NCBI RefSeq assembly: GCF_001273775.1
Contig: NZ_CP011801.1
Location: 1,178,001-1,242,000 of the forward strand
DNA from: Nitrospira moscoviensis
Lineage (GTDB): Bacteria > Nitrospirota > Nitrospiria > Nitrospirales > Nitrospiraceae
Reading direction: 5' to 3'
DNA: 64,000 nt
Numbering within the stretch: position 1 is the first letter of the stretch; each line of letters begins with the position of its first letter. A model generated the notes under the pieces. That model searched no databases. It was not told where the DNA came from and was given only the letters and a program-made list of their open reading frames with translations. A program made the translations under genes and the position numbers. Positions 51,878 through 61,165 of the stretch are shown piece after piece.

Positions 51878-52534
51878 ATGTCTGTATCGTTCTTGCTAAG
51901 AAGGGCAAGAAAGGACCTTGACGTAAGTGTTTCTGAGGCGAGGTGCCTTCTAGATTCATGTCGGTCTTGGAAGCGCTTAGTTGGTGTCCACTATCGACCT
52001 ATATTGAAAAGTCATGTATGTGATTTGGCAGCTTTGTCATTCTTTAAAATTCACCTCGCGTGGGAAGAGTTTTTAGAGGAGGCCTTCATAACTCTCCTGG
52101 TTGGAGCGAAAAAGGGCACTAGGGGAGCGAGGTCTTTACTTGATGTGCAGACCAGAAGGCAAGCTTTTGAAATCTTGAAGGGAGAACGTAATTCATTCGT
52201 CGAATGGTCTGTTGCGGATGCCATAAGAAACAGGGCCAAAAGGTTTTTCTGCGATGGAAGGCCATTTGAAGGGCCGCTTACAGCAGGCTCAGTGTACATT
52301 GAGCAGATGAGGAAAATCCGGAACCGTATAGCACATAGATCGAGCCATGCGGAGGCGCAATTCCGGATCCTTATTAGAGACCTGTACGGCGCGTACAAGC
52401 CTGAGACGCCCGGCGGTTTTTTGCTTCGCAAAATACCTTCAAACTTTTCCATAGTCAGCCAGACAACACCGATTACTTTATTAGACGCGTATAGTGAAAT
52501 AGTTAGGGCAATGGCGGACAATATTTCACGATAA
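51878..52534 (+). CDS. HEPN-like (MAE_28990/RiboL-PSP-type) protein
   Basis: 218 residues from ATG 51878. LAALSFFKIHLAWEEFLEEAFITLLVG, then MRKIRNRIAHRSSHAEAQFR with the HEPN RNase motif RxxxxH (Arg-Asn-Arg-Ile-Ala-His). This is the HEPN type often paired with DUF262 proteins. Together they form a plausible two-gene defence or toxin system. Lower GC than neighbours. Confidence 0.75.
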   Translation: MSVSFLLRRARKDLDVSVSEARCLLDSCRSWKRLVGVHYRPILKSHVCDLAALSFFKIHLAWEEFLEEAFITLLVGAKKGTRGARSLLDVQTRRQAFEILKGERNSFVEWSVADAIRNRAKRFFCDGRPFEGPLTAGSVYIEQMRKIRNRIAHRSSHAEAQFRILIRDLYGAYKPETPGGFLLRKIPSNFSIVSQTTPITLLDAYSEIVRAMADNISR

Positions 52535-52561
52535 AGCTTCAAAATTCGCATTAATCTCAGC

Positions 52562-52693
52562 ATGCCCGTATCAACTGAAAACGTCATCGCCAGGCACAAT
52601 CTGACGGACGACAAGTACAAAAAGATCGTCGAGATTCTCGGGTGCAAGGCGGTACCTCTGTTGCTGAAAGGGCTGACTGATGAAGCCGATTGA
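52562..52693 (+). pseudogene. Fragment of purL 5' end
   Basis: ATG 52562 opens a 43-codon frame in which VIARHNLTDDKYKKIVEILG matches the purL N-terminus [20 protein letters not shown]. After that the similarity stops and the frame ends at 52693, overlapping hicB. It is diverged from the intact purL at the DNA level, so it is not a recent local duplicate. Confidence 0.8.
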
Positions 52694-52949
52694 ATTCGAT
52701 GCCATTATCTTCCAAGAAGGCAAGTCTTATATAGCGTATTGTCCGGAATTGGATGTCTCAAGTTGCGGGAAGGACGTCGATGAAGCGCGGCGAAATCTAA
52801 AGACCGCCGTGCGGCTCTTCATCGAAGAGGCTGATAAGTTGGGAACGTTGGACGACATCTTAAAAGAAGCAGGATATCAACGTGCTGCTGATGGCGGATG
52901 GAAGTCCCCCCGCATTGTATCAACCGAAGTGATGTCCTTATCGGCATAA
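52680..52949 (+). CDS. hicB: HicB-family antitoxin
   Basis: 89 residues. FDAIIFQEGKSYIAYCPELDVSSCGKDVDEARRNLKTAVRLFIEEA is the degenerate RNase-H-like HicB fold. Normally neutralises the HicA RNase. It is followed 4 bases later by a broken hicA, so it may be an orphan antitoxin. Confidence 0.85.
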   Translation: MKPIEFDAIIFQEGKSYIAYCPELDVSSCGKDVDEARRNLKTAVRLFIEEADKLGTLDDILKEAGYQRAADGGWKSPRIVSTEVMSLSA

Positions 52950-52953
52950 GGCG

Positions 52954-53176
52954 ATGCCGCGGATCATTTCGATACCGGCATCGAGACTTCGTAAGGTATT
53001 CGAGAAAGCAGGATTCAAACTTGTGAGAACCATCACTTCTGTACGTAAAGTTCGGCATCCCGAGGCCCGTCGTAATGCCCGATTGAGATGAAGTGCCTGT
53101 GTTCATCATCAAGAACAATTTGCGCACGGCTAGCCTTTCGCGAGACCAATACTTCTTGCTGCTGGATCAGGTGTGA
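52954..53176 (+). pseudogene. hicA: hicA toxin gene with frameshift
   Basis: ATG 52954 encodes MPRIISIPASRLRKVFEKAG, FKLVRTITSVRKVRHPEARR and stops at 53089-53091. In the next frame from 53087 follows DEVPVFIIKNNLRTASLSRD and QYFLLLDQV with stop at 53174-53176. The two parts together match HicA. The conserved His of the GSH motif is also changed (TSV). The toxin is therefore probably inactive. Confidence 0.8.
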
Positions 53177-53251
53177 AGAGCGTGCGTATCCGAGCCTTTG
53201 GCCAAAGAAGCCGCAATGTAACTGCTCGGTGAGTATGGGGAATATACAGAA

Positions 53252-53413
53252 ATGATCCAAGATTGTAGCGCGCAGCCTGATCAAGAGGACGACGAGCTGA
53301 CGGAAGAAGAAGAAAATGGAATTCTGGCAGCCCTGGCAGAGGTAGATGCAGGGAGAGGTCTTCCACTCTCTCATGTGATCGAAATGATCGAGGGTGGCAG
53401 CAGGAGGAGCTAA
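53252..53413 (+). CDS. Small acidic antitoxin-like protein
   Basis: 53 residues: MIQDCSAQPDQEDDELTEEE, then NGILAALAEVDAGRGLPLSH and VIEMIEGGSRRS. The ALAEVDAGRG..LSHVIEMI part resembles short ParD/Phd-like antitoxins. Very acidic N-terminus. No cognate toxin directly follows; the next gene is a DUF433 protein. Ends three bases before the DUF433 start, with AGGAGG inside its end. Confidence 0.55.
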   Translation: MIQDCSAQPDQEDDELTEEEENGILAALAEVDAGRGLPLSHVIEMIEGGSRRS

Positions 53414-53415
53414 CC

Positions 53416-53613
53416 ATGGAGATCTATCCGGGAATCTCGATGGATCCTCACATTAGATTCGGGAAGCCATGCTTAACCGGGACACGAATCGATGTGGCAA
53501 CGGTGATCGGGGCGCTTGCCGTGGATGAAACGCTTGAAACAGTAGAAGAGGCCTATCAAATCAGCCGCGATCAGATACTCACTGCGCTCCGGTATGATAG
53601 GAGGACGTTATGA
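53416..53613 (+). CDS. DUF433 antitoxin-like protein
   Basis: 65 residues: ISMDPHIRFGKPCLTGTRIDVATVIGALAVDETLETVEEAYQISRDQILTAL in pieces, the DUF433 helix-turn-helix family. Usually paired with a PIN-like DUF5615 toxin, which is absent here. Overlaps the next start by four bases (ATGA). Confidence 0.8.
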   Translation: MEIYPGISMDPHIRFGKPCLTGTRIDVATVIGALAVDETLETVEEAYQISRDQILTALRYDRRTL

Positions 53614-53822
53614 GCAAAGCCACGGTCAAAGAAGAAATGAGAAAGATGCTAGAGGCGCTTCCTGAGGACTGCACCTGGGAGGATATTCAGTATCACATCT
53701 ATGTGAGAGAGAAGATCGAGCGGGGAATGGCAGCTGCGGATGCCGGTGACATCATTTCCCAGGAAGAGGCGGAAAAGAGGGTTGATCAGTGGCTAAAGTC
53801 GTCTGGACCGGGCCAGCATTAA
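53610..53822 (+). CDS. Antitoxin of a ParE/RelE-type module
   Basis: 70 residues: [56 protein letters not shown] in pieces, typical of short antitoxins that precede ParE/RelE toxins. Overlaps the toxin gene by 34 bases, so the two are coupled. Confidence 0.8.
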   Translation: MSKATVKEEMRKMLEALPEDCTWEDIQYHIYVREKIERGMAAADAGDIISQEEAEKRVDQWLKSSGPGQH

Positions 53823-54106
53823 AGGATTTAGAAGTCATCGTCAGATACATTGCCATGGATTCTCCGCGCTATGCGGAGCGGTTTTCAAAGCGATTGGTCC
53901 AGGCACCGCGAGTTTTAAAGGAATATCCGTCTCTTGGCAGAGTTGTTCCAGAGTACGAGATGCCCAACCTGCGCGAACTCATTCACGGCGCCTATCGGAT
54001 CATTTACGAAATTCGTCAGGACACGTGCTATATCGAGGCCATCATTCATGCAAGTCGTGACCTCATGATGCATTACAAGCCCGGCCAATGGGACGTAACG
54101 GAATGA
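53789..54106 (+). CDS. ParE/RelE-type toxin
   Basis: 105 residues, GTG start. [70 protein letters not shown]: the RelE/ParE fold. Looks intact, unlike hicA. Its stop overlaps the purL start at 54103, so the island ends exactly where purL begins. Confidence 0.88.
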   Translation: MAKVVWTGPALKDLEVIVRYIAMDSPRYAERFSKRLVQAPRVLKEYPSLGRVVPEYEMPNLRELIHGAYRIIYEIRQDTCYIEAIIHASRDLMMHYKPGQWDVTE

Positions 54107-56334
54107 TTATCACCAAAGACCTCATCGCGCAGCACAATCTGACGGATGAGGAATACCAGAAGATTCTCGACATTCTCGGGCGTGAGCCGAATCTGACGGA
54201 GCTCGGCATGTTCTCCGTCATGTGGTCGGAGCATTGCTCCTATAAGAGCTCGCGCGTTCATTTGAAGAAGCTGCCGACGACGGGGCCGCGGGTCGTGCAG
54301 GGGCCCGGCGAGAACGCGGGCGCGGTGGATATCGGCGACGGGCTCTGCGTCGTCTTCAAGATGGAGTCGCACAACCATCCGTCGTTTATTGAACCGTATC
54401 AAGGCGCGGCGACGGGGGTGGGCGGTATCCTGCGGGATATTTTTACGATGGGCGCGCGGCCGATCGCGTTGCTGGATTCGCTCCGGTTCGGCGGCCTCGA
54501 TACGCCGAAGAACCGGCATTTGATGAAAGGCGTCGTGGCCGGCATCGCCGGTTACGGGAACTGCATGGGGGTGCCGACGGTGGGCGGCGAGGTCGTGTTC
54601 AACGACATCTATTCGTTGAATCCGCTGGTGAACGTCTTTTGCCTCGGCATCGCGCACAAGGACAAGATCTTCCGCGGGACGGCTGCCGGTGTCGGCAACC
54701 CGGTCATCTATTTCGGCTCGAAGACGGGACGCGACGGCATCCATGGCGCGACGATGGCGTCCGACTCGTTCGACGATGAATCCGAACAGAAGCGGCCGAC
54801 GGTCCAGGTGGGCGATCCCTTTACCGAAAAGCTGCTGCTGGAAGCGACGCTCGAATTGATGGCGAACGATTTGCTGGTCGGTATTCAGGACATGGGGGCC
54901 GCCGGCTTGACGAGCTCCTCCTGCGAAATGGCGTCGCGCGCCGGCAATGGCATCGAGCTGGATCTCACCCACGTGCCGCGCCGGGAGCCCGGCATGACGC
55001 CCTATGAGCTCATGCTGTCCGAATCACAGGAACGGATGTTGATGGTGGCCAAGGCGGGCAAGGAAGACGAATGTATCCGGATCTGCAAGAAGTGGGACCT
55101 CGATGTGGCGGTTGTGGGCCGCGTGACGAGCGACGGTCTGTTGCGTGTCAAGGACCAAGGGAAGGTCGTCGCCGGGATTCCGGCGAAAGCGTTGGCCGAC
55201 GACGGCCCGCGCTATGAACGGCCCTATTCTCCTCCGGCCTACCAAGACATGTTGACCGCCTTGAACTATGACGCCCTGCCGGACGTGAAAGATGCAAATC
55301 AGGCGTTGCTCGCCTTGTTGGAGTCGCCGACGATCGCGAGCAAGCGGTGGGTCTATGAACAATACGACCATATGGTGCGCACGAATACGATGGTCCGGCC
55401 GGGATCGGATGCCGCGGTGGTCCGCATCAAAGGCACGAACAAGGCCGTCGCGATGACGGTGGATTGCAACAGCCGGTACTGCCTCCTGCATCCCTATGAA
55501 GGCGCGCGCCTGGCTGTGGCGGAGGCGGCGCGGAATCTGGTGTGCTCGGGAGCCGAGCCGATCGGGCTGACGGATTGCCTGAACTTCGGCAATCCGGAGC
55601 GGCCCGACATCATGTGGCAGTTCGTGCTCGTGATCGAGGGGCTGAAAGACGCCTGCGAATCTTTCTCTGTCCCGATCGTGAGCGGCAACGTGAGCTTCTA
55701 CAACGAGACGAACGGACTGTCGATCTATCCGACGCCGATGCTCGGCATGGTCGGATTGATCGAGGAAGCCGATCGCGCCATGACGCAATGGTTCAAGCAG
55801 GAGGGCGACGATATCATTCTGCTCGGCACGACGCGCGAAGACTTGGGAGGGACTGAATACCTCAAGGTCATGCATGCCAGAGAGCAGGGTTCGCCGCCCT
55901 TCCTCAATATGGACACGGAGAAAGCGCTGCAGGCCTGCGTCTTAGCCCTGATCCGCGGCGGGCTGATCCGCTCCGCGCACGACTGCTCGGACGGCGGGCT
56001 GACCGTCGCCTTGGCGGAAAGCTGCTGCTCCGGACCGAGTGGAATGCGCGGCGCTGTGATAAGATTAGCGCCTGGGCGGCTGCGAAGAGACGCGCTGCTG
56101 TTCGGTGAAAGCGCATCCCGGGTGGTGGTGTCAGCCGATCCGGGCGGGCGACAAGCGATCCTCGACGCGGCGTCGAGGGCCGGGGTCCCAGCCGCTGTGA
56201 TCGGGACGGTGACGGGCGAGCGGTTCGTGATTTCGATCGCAGACGGAGCACCGAACCCGGCCGTCGATCTGCCTGTCGCGACGCTGTATGACCGATGGGC
56301 GTACTCGCTCGAACGAACGCTCAACCAAGAATAG
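54103..56334 (+). CDS. purL: FGAM synthase large subunit PurL
   Basis: 743 residues from ATG 54103 ([18 protein letters not shown]). Small-type Pur[79 protein letters not shown]. Catalyses FGAR to FGAM with PurQ and PurS. The start overlaps the ParE-type toxin stop by four bases. It lies 3.3 kb from purQ, separated by the island. Confidence 0.96.
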   Translation: MIITKDLIAQHNLTDEEYQKILDILGREPNLTELGMFSVMWSEHCSYKSSRVHLKKLPTTGPRVVQGPGENAGAVDIGDGLCVVFKMESHNHPSFIEPYQGAATGVGGILRDIFTMGARPIALLDSLRFGGLDTPKNRHLMKGVVAGIAGYGNCMGVPTVGGEVVFNDIYSLNPLVNVFCLGIAHKDKIFRGTAAGVGNPVIYFGSKTGRDGIHGATMASDSFDDESEQKRPTVQVGDPFTEKLLLEATLELMANDLLVGIQDMGAAGLTSSSCEMASRAGNGIELDLTHVPRREPGMTPYELMLSESQERMLMVAKAGKEDECIRICKKWDLDVAVVGRVTSDGLLRVKDQGKVVAGIPAKALADDGPRYERPYSPPAYQDMLTALNYDALPDVKDANQALLALLESPTIASKRWVYEQYDHMVRTNTMVRPGSDAAVVRIKGTNKAVAMTVDCNSRYCLLHPYEGARLAVAEAARNLVCSGAEPIGLTDCLNFGNPERPDIMWQFVLVIEGLKDACESFSVPIVSGNVSFYNETNGLSIYPTPMLGMVGLIEEADRAMTQWFKQEGDDIILLGTTREDLGGTEYLKVMHAREQGSPPFLNMDTEKALQACVLALIRGGLIRSAHDCSDGGLTVALAESCCSGPSGMRGAVIRLAPGRLRRDALLFGESASRVVVSADPGGRQAILDAASRAGVPAAVIGTVTGERFVISIADGAPNPAVDLPVATLYDRWAYSLERTLNQE

Positions 56335-56354
56335 CCGGCTGCCGATAGAGTGAC

Positions 56355-57785
56355 ATGAAGAAAGAGCTGCCGATCATCACGTCCGATAAATTCCACGACG
56401 AATGCGCCGTCTTCGGGATCTACAACCATGAAGAGGCCGCGAACCTGACCTACCTCGGCCTCTACGCCCTCCAGCATCGGGGGCAGGAGGCCTCCGGCAT
56501 CGTCTCGGGCGACGGCGATCAGTTTTTCGTGCACAAGGGGATGGGGTTGGTCGCCGACATTTATAACAAGACCGTGCTGGACAAGCTGCCCGGTCACATG
56601 GCGATCGGTCACAACCGGTATTCCACGGCCGGCGGGAACGATCTGAAAAACGTCCAGCCGCTCACCGTCAATTTCGCGTTCGGCAATCTCGCGCTCGCGC
56701 ACAACGGCAATCTCATCAATGCGCAGGTGCTCCGCAACGAGCTGGAAGCCTACGGGGCGATTTTCCAATCCACCTCGGACAGTGAGGTCATCATCCACCT
56801 GATCGCCCATTCGCGGGCCGACACCTTTCTTGCCCGCGTGGTGGACGCGCTCAGTCAGGTGCGCGGCGCCTTCTCGGTCGTGCTGATGACCGACAACGGC
56901 CTGATCGCCGCCCGCGATCCACACGGTTTGCGGCCCCTGTGCCTCGGCCGCGTGCGCAGCAGTTGGATCGTGGCCTCCGAGACCTGCGCGTTCGATCTGT
57001 TGGATGCGGAATATGTGCGTGAGATCGAGCCGGGGGAGCTCGTCGTCATCAGCGATCAAGGGCTCGACAGCCACCGGCCGTTCGCCAAAACGCATCCCGC
57101 CATGTGCGTCTTCGAGTACGTCTATTTCGCCCGGCCCGACAGCCGCATCTTCGGCGCGAACGCCGTCTACGCGATCCGCAAGGCGCTGGGGCGGCAGCTG
57201 GCCCACGAATCCTGGGTGCCGGCCGATATCGTCATTCCCGTGCCGGACTCCGGCGTGCCGGCCGCGCTGGGCTATGCGGAGGGCGGCGGCATCCGGTTCG
57301 AGACCGGCTTGATCCGCAACCATTACGTCGGGCGGACGTTCATCGAGCCGGAACAGTCGATCCGGCACTTCGGCGTCAAGGTGAAGCTGAACGCCGTGCC
57401 CGAAGTGCTGGAAGGGAAGCGGGTGGTGGTCGTGGACGATTCGCTCGTCCGCGGGACGACCAGCCGGAAGATCGTGAAGATGATCCGGCAGGCCGGCGCC
57501 AAGGAAGTGCACATGCGCATCAGCTCGCCGCCAATCGTCTCGCCCTGTTTCTACGGCATCGATACTCCCACGAAGAAAGAACTGATCGCGTCCAATCATT
57601 CCGCAGAGGAGATCCGCAAATACATCACCGCCGACTCGTTGGCCTATCTCAGCCTCGACGGCATGCTCAAGGCTGCGCCCGGAACACCCGATCAATACTG
57701 TAATGCCTGTTTCACCGAAAAGTATCCCATTCCCTTTACGCGCGCGGAAGAGCTCCAACTCGGGCTCTTCGAGTCCGCGCATTGA
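56355..57785 (+). CDS. purF: Amidophosphoribosyltransferase
   Basis: 476 residues. A 16-residue propeptide precedes the nucleophile Cys17 ([14 protein letters not shown]). N-terminal glutaminase with [11 protein letters not shown] and NGNLINA; phosphoribosyltransferase with PRPP loop [17 protein letters not shown]. First committed purine step. Bacillus-type PurF has Cys for a 4Fe-4S cluster; [13 protein letters not shown] and NACF residues here fit that type. Confidence 0.96.
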   Translation: MKKELPIITSDKFHDECAVFGIYNHEEAANLTYLGLYALQHRGQEASGIVSGDGDQFFVHKGMGLVADIYNKTVLDKLPGHMAIGHNRYSTAGGNDLKNVQPLTVNFAFGNLALAHNGNLINAQVLRNELEAYGAIFQSTSDSEVIIHLIAHSRADTFLARVVDALSQVRGAFSVVLMTDNGLIAARDPHGLRPLCLGRVRSSWIVASETCAFDLLDAEYVREIEPGELVVISDQGLDSHRPFAKTHPAMCVFEYVYFARPDSRIFGANAVYAIRKALGRQLAHESWVPADIVIPVPDSGVPAALGYAEGGGIRFETGLIRNHYVGRTFIEPEQSIRHFGVKVKLNAVPEVLEGKRVVVVDDSLVRGTTSRKIVKMIRQAGAKEVHMRISSPPIVSPCFYGIDTPTKKELIASNHSAEEIRKYITADSLAYLSLDGMLKAAPGTPDQYCNACFTEKYPIPFTRAEELQLGLFESAH

Positions 57786-57826
57786 GCAGTCGGCAGTGCA
57801 CGTGCGTCTCATGAGGCGGTGACAGC

Positions 57827-58147
57827 ATGCACCCACGGATCCGGCCGCGCGTCGGCGTCGATTACGCCGTGACCTTTACCAGCGATCACTTGTCGGGCGG
57901 CGGCACGCTCACGAATCTCACGATCGCGGGAGCGGAGATCCGCAGCGCGGTCGACTGTCCGATCGATGCGCACCTCTGCCTGCGCATCCAGTCGTCCGGC
58001 GCCCGTCCGCCCATCGTCGTGACCCTGGCTGTGGTGCGGTGGAAGCGGGACGACCGATTCGGCGTGGAATTCGTCCGGTTCGAAGGCCAATCGAAACAGC
58101 AACTCGAAGATATGCTGAATCCCCACGACTCCTCCGCCTTGGAATAG
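57827..58147 (+). CDS. PilZ-domain protein
   Basis: 106 residues. RIRPRVGVDYAVTFTSDHLSGGGTLTNLTIAGAEIRS, then RWKRDDRFGVEFVRF. Resembles PilZ, but the first box (RPRVGVDY) has few Arg and the second is NLTIAGAEI instead of DxSxxG, so c-di-GMP binding is doubtful. Stands alone after purF. Confidence 0.7.
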   Translation: MHPRIRPRVGVDYAVTFTSDHLSGGGTLTNLTIAGAEIRSAVDCPIDAHLCLRIQSSGARPPIVVTLAVVRWKRDDRFGVEFVRFEGQSKQQLEDMLNPHDSSALE

Positions 58148-58255
58148 AGGCGGGAGCCGGTGGCCTGCTCGCCTCCGCCGGCGCCGCTGTTGCCCCTGTA
58201 AAAATCTGCGTGTTAGGATATCGCCAGTCTTTGTCTCACCATCAAGGAGGCCGCG

Positions 58256-58381
58256 ATGAAAGTTTCACTCGCACTCGGCGCACTCATCCTTCCCTTGATC
58301 GTCGTTCCCGGTGTGCTCACCGTCTGGCTGGCCGCAGCCGGTATCCAGGCCGGCCGCCGCTACGCGTTCACACGCCGATAG
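58256..58381 (+). CDS. 41-residue single-helix membrane peptide
   Basis: MKVSLALGALILPLIVVPGV and LTVWLAAAGIQAGRRYAFTR, then stop at 58379-58381. AAGGAGG sits 6 bases upstream of ATG. One membrane helix and a basic tail. Unknown function; support is the ribosome site and helix. Confidence 0.5.
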   Translation: MKVSLALGALILPLIVVPGVLTVWLAAAGIQAGRRYAFTRR

Positions 58382-58411
58382 TATCGGCTTCAGCTCGTCG
58401 CAGACGGAGGA

Positions 58412-58951
58412 ATGGCCATGAAACGACTGTCCGTGGCGCTCGTCGCCCTGATGCTTCCGTTGTGGTTCGTGCCGCTGCTCCTGGCCGCTGGATTCTTCAA
58501 AGTCGGTGAAAAGGCGCCGACGTTCACGCTGACGTCGATCACCGGCGACACGGTGTCGCTGGATGCCCATAAAGGCAAGGTCGTGGTCTTGGGCCTGTTC
58601 CACATTTGCGATCCCTGCATGATGCAGGGGACCAATCTGCAGAAAGTCTATGAGGCCACGCAGGGCAAGAACGTGGCCGTGATCGGCGTCAACTCGGCGG
58701 GGAATTCGAAGAAAGACGTGGGAGAGTTTCTCTCCGCGTTTCCGGTGAAAGTCACCTATCCCTACCTCCTGGACCCCGGCAAGGTGACGGACAAGCTGTA
58801 CGGCGGCGGAAAATTCATCCCGAACGTGTACGTTATCGATCAGCACGGCGTCATCCGCTGGCAGCGCGTGGGCAATATGGATCTGGCCGGCGCCGACGTG
58901 ATCGTCGCCGAGGTGGAAAAGCTGCTCGCAGGCGGTTCCAGCAACATGTAG
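58412..58951 (+). CDS. Exported thioredoxin-like redoxin (TlpA/AhpC-TSA type)
   Basis: 179 residues. Signal or anchor segment (about 5-26), then FFKVGEKAPTFTLTSITGDTVSLDAHKGKVVVLGLFHICDPCMMQ in pieces: a thioredoxin fold with CDPC (Cys68/Cys71 or nearby). KFIPNVYVIDQHGVIRWQRVG has the cis-Pro region. Likely periplasmic disulfide exchange, for example in cytochrome c maturation or peroxide removal. Confidence 0.85.
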   Translation: MAMKRLSVALVALMLPLWFVPLLLAAGFFKVGEKAPTFTLTSITGDTVSLDAHKGKVVVLGLFHICDPCMMQGTNLQKVYEATQGKNVAVIGVNSAGNSKKDVGEFLSAFPVKVTYPYLLDPGKVTDKLYGGGKFIPNVYVIDQHGVIRWQRVGNMDLAGADVIVAEVEKLLAGGSSNM

Positions 58952-58982
58952 CTCGGCTCATCCGACGCAGGGGCGCACGATC

Positions 58983-59222
58983 ATGGACGAGATGGAAGAG
59001 GGCAAGCAAAAGTTCCTTGAGGTCGTACAATCGGTGGATGGAGCCGTGCAGGTCGTGATTCCGGTGACGCCGTCCAACAGCATGTTTTTGATCTCCCTCA
59101 CGAAGGGTCCGAACCGCAAGTTCATCACGGTGCCGGAAGACGACATCATCGACCTGCCCAACGACGCCGGCATTCTGACCAAAGTCACGAAGACCGTGAA
59201 AGACGCCGTGGCGGCGCTCTAA
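58983..59222 (+). CDS. Small protein of unknown function
   Basis: 79 residues: EEGKQKFLEVVQSVDGAVQVVIPVTPSNSMFLISLTKGPNRKFITVPEDD in pieces. Soluble and beta-alpha. No family recognised. Starts 31 bases after the redoxin gene, so may be in its operon. Confidence 0.65.
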   Translation: MDEMEEGKQKFLEVVQSVDGAVQVVIPVTPSNSMFLISLTKGPNRKFITVPEDDIIDLPNDAGILTKVTKTVKDAVAAL

Positions 59223-59300
59223 GAGCCGTTCAAGGTTCGAGGGTCAGGACAATGCCGCTGGTTCCAACTGCGAACGTCGAACTTCGAACCGATAGCTGTC
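59223..59300. repeat. Short inverted words CAAGGTTCGAGGG / GAACGTCGAACTTCGAACC
   Basis: GGTTCGA and TCGAACC form an inverted pair across the gap between 59222 and 59302. Dispersed-repeat-like; no other signal. Confidence 0.35.
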
Positions 59301-59301
59301 G

Positions 59302-59898
59302 ATGAAACAAATCCTTCCCGGCATGTGGCAGTGGTCGTGGTTTTCGGAAGAGAAGCAGCTCGACTTCAACGGCCTGTTTCTCATGGTGGGCGAGCACAAG
59401 GTGCTGGTCGATCCGCCTCCCATGACGCCGGAGGCCGGCACGTTCATTCGCCGCAACGGTCCGGTGGATTACATCATCGTGACGAATCGGGATCACACCC
59501 GTGAAGCGGCGACGTATCAGGCCGAGTTCAAGTGCCACCTGTACGTCCCGGACGCCGACGCATCCCAGATGGATGTCAACCCCACGAAAACGTACAAGGA
59601 TGGAGAACTGCTGCCCGGCGGGATATGGGTCATCCAGCTCAAGGATCAGAAATCGCCGGGTGAGTCGGCCCTCTTCATCCAGCAAGGGCGCGGCGTCTTG
59701 ATCGTGGGGGACGCATTGATCGGAAAGCCTCCCGGGTCGGTCGGCATGCTGCCGGCGGAGAAGTATGCGGATGCGGGCAAGGCCAAAGAAGGCTTGCGGC
59801 GCCTGTTGAAATACAATTTCGAAAGCCTGCTCGTCGGAGACGGTACCTCCATCCTGGCCGGCGCCAAACAGCCGGTCGAACAACTCCTGCAAGCCTGA
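59302..59898 (+). CDS. Metallo-beta-lactamase-fold-like protein, incomplete metal motif
   Basis: 198 residues. FNGLFLMVGEHKVLVDPPPMTPEAGTFIRR, VDYIIVTNRDHTREAATY, ESALFIQQGRGVLIVGDALIG. The order matches the MBL fold, but the THxHxDH motif is reduced to TNRDHTREA, so the first two His are missing. Probably not a normal di-metal hydrolase. Adjacent to a TPR gene three bases on. Confidence 0.75.
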   Translation: MKQILPGMWQWSWFSEEKQLDFNGLFLMVGEHKVLVDPPPMTPEAGTFIRRNGPVDYIIVTNRDHTREAATYQAEFKCHLYVPDADASQMDVNPTKTYKDGELLPGGIWVIQLKDQKSPGESALFIQQGRGVLIVGDALIGKPPGSVGMLPAEKYADAGKAKEGLRRLLKYNFESLLVGDGTSILAGAKQPVEQLLQA

Positions 59899-59900
59899 CC

Positions 59901-60725
59901 ATGCCCCTGCGCCACGGATTGTCGGAAGAGCTCAATCGCCAGGGCAACGAGCATTTTTCGCGCGGCCATTACACCGACGCCTACGCCTGCTATGCCAAGG
60001 CGCTGGAGTGCGACCGGCTCACCGGGGATCAGCGCGCGTTGGTCGCCACGCTGGGCAACCTGGGCAATATTTGCGCGGTCAGCGGGCGCCGTGAGGCGGC
60101 GCAGGCCCATTACCAGGAAGTGTTGGAGCTTCAGAAGATTCTGGGCGACGAAAAGGGGATCGGGACCACGCTGGCAAATCTGGGCAACCTCCGGGCGGAC
60201 GCCGGCGAGTGGGACCGCGCGCGGGCCTACTACTTGGAAGCCCTGGACCTCATGACCAAGACCCATGACGAGGCCGCCAAGGCGGTGCTCTATTCCGATC
60301 TCGGGTTGGTCGCCCGCGAAACCGGCCAGTTCGACGAAGCGATCCAGTGCTACGAGCGGTCGTTGGTGCTGATGCGCCGGTTGGGCAATCACGGAGGTGT
60401 GGCCGACGCCTGGCGGATGATCGGCCGAACCTTCTTGATGCAAAAGCGGTACGACGAGGCGGTGGCCTGCTGCCAAACCAGTCAATCCATCGCAGAACGG
60501 TGGCGGGACGAGCTTCGCGCGGGCGGCGCCCGTTACGTGCTGGCCGACTGCTATGAGGCCATGGGCCGACTGCGTGAGGCGGCGGATCTGCTGGAGCAGG
60601 TCGTGTACATGGACCGCAAATACCAGTTGCCCAAGCTGGAGGAAAATCTCCGCCGGCTTCAGCACCTGCGCCAACGATTGTCGGTCGCCGAGCATCAGTC
60701 GGCCATCCGTGAGTCCAACCTATGA
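59901..60725 (+). CDS. TPR-repeat protein
   Basis: 274 residues, almost all TPR units from about residue 10 to 230: ELNRQGNEHFSRGHYTDAYACYAKALE, ALVATLGNLGNICAVSGRREAAQAHYQEVLE, TLANLGNLRADAGEWDRARAYYLEALD, VLYSDLGLVARETGQFDEAIQCYERSL. Protein-protein scaffold in the cytoplasm. Overlaps the next start (ATGA). Confidence 0.85.
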   Translation: MPLRHGLSEELNRQGNEHFSRGHYTDAYACYAKALECDRLTGDQRALVATLGNLGNICAVSGRREAAQAHYQEVLELQKILGDEKGIGTTLANLGNLRADAGEWDRARAYYLEALDLMTKTHDEAAKAVLYSDLGLVARETGQFDEAIQCYERSLVLMRRLGNHGGVADAWRMIGRTFLMQKRYDEAVACCQTSQSIAERWRDELRAGGARYVLADCYEAMGRLREAADLLEQVVYMDRKYQLPKLEENLRRLQHLRQRLSVAEHQSAIRESNL

Positions 60726-61165
60726 ACGAGCCTGTTTCCCCGCAGTGGCCGGAGGCGAAGGCCGCGCTGTCCCAATCCTTTCCGCAGTTCTACGAGCTCG
60801 AGCCGGGCGGCCCGCTGGTGCTGGATCTGAACGACGACGGCTGGCTGCTGGAGGTGAAACCGGACGGGACGGTGCTGTGCCAGTACGGCGTCGCCATGGA
60901 CGACGTCATGAGCCTCATGTCGGACGGGACTCCGGAGGATCTCGGCACGGATGAAGTGGCCAAGCAGGCCAAGTATTTCATCCAACCGGCGGTGTCCAAG
61001 TTTCGGCCGCTGCTCCTGCAATCCGGTTTCACCGAGCAGACGGAGATGAACGAGTCCTTCGTAGCCGCGACCTTTTCGCGGCCGGCGGACTTCGGGCAGG
61101 TGTCCAAGCTGCTGGATCTGATCCGCTGGTGCCGCCGTCACATCGGAGGCGGCGGGGCGGGATGA
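60722..61165 (+). CDS. Small protein of unknown function
   Basis: 147 residues. SFPQFYELEPGGPLVLDLNDDGWLLEVKPDGTVLCQYGVAMDDVMSL and a C-terminal helix (ADFGQVSKLLDLIRWCRRH). No family recognised. Overlaps the TPR gene and the methyltransferase gene by four bases each, so the three are one unit. Confidence 0.7.
   Translation: MNEPVSPQWPEAKAALSQSFPQFYELEPGGPLVLDLNDDGWLLEVKPDGTVLCQYGVAMDDVMSLMSDGTPEDLGTDEVAKQAKYFIQPAVSKFRPLLLQSGFTEQTEMNESFVAATFSRPADFGQVSKLLDLIRWCRRHIGGGGAG

Noticed and set aside
55725..57836. 703-codon open frame on the minus strand across purL and purF
   Set aside because: It crosses two genuine genes in antisense and has no recognisable domain.
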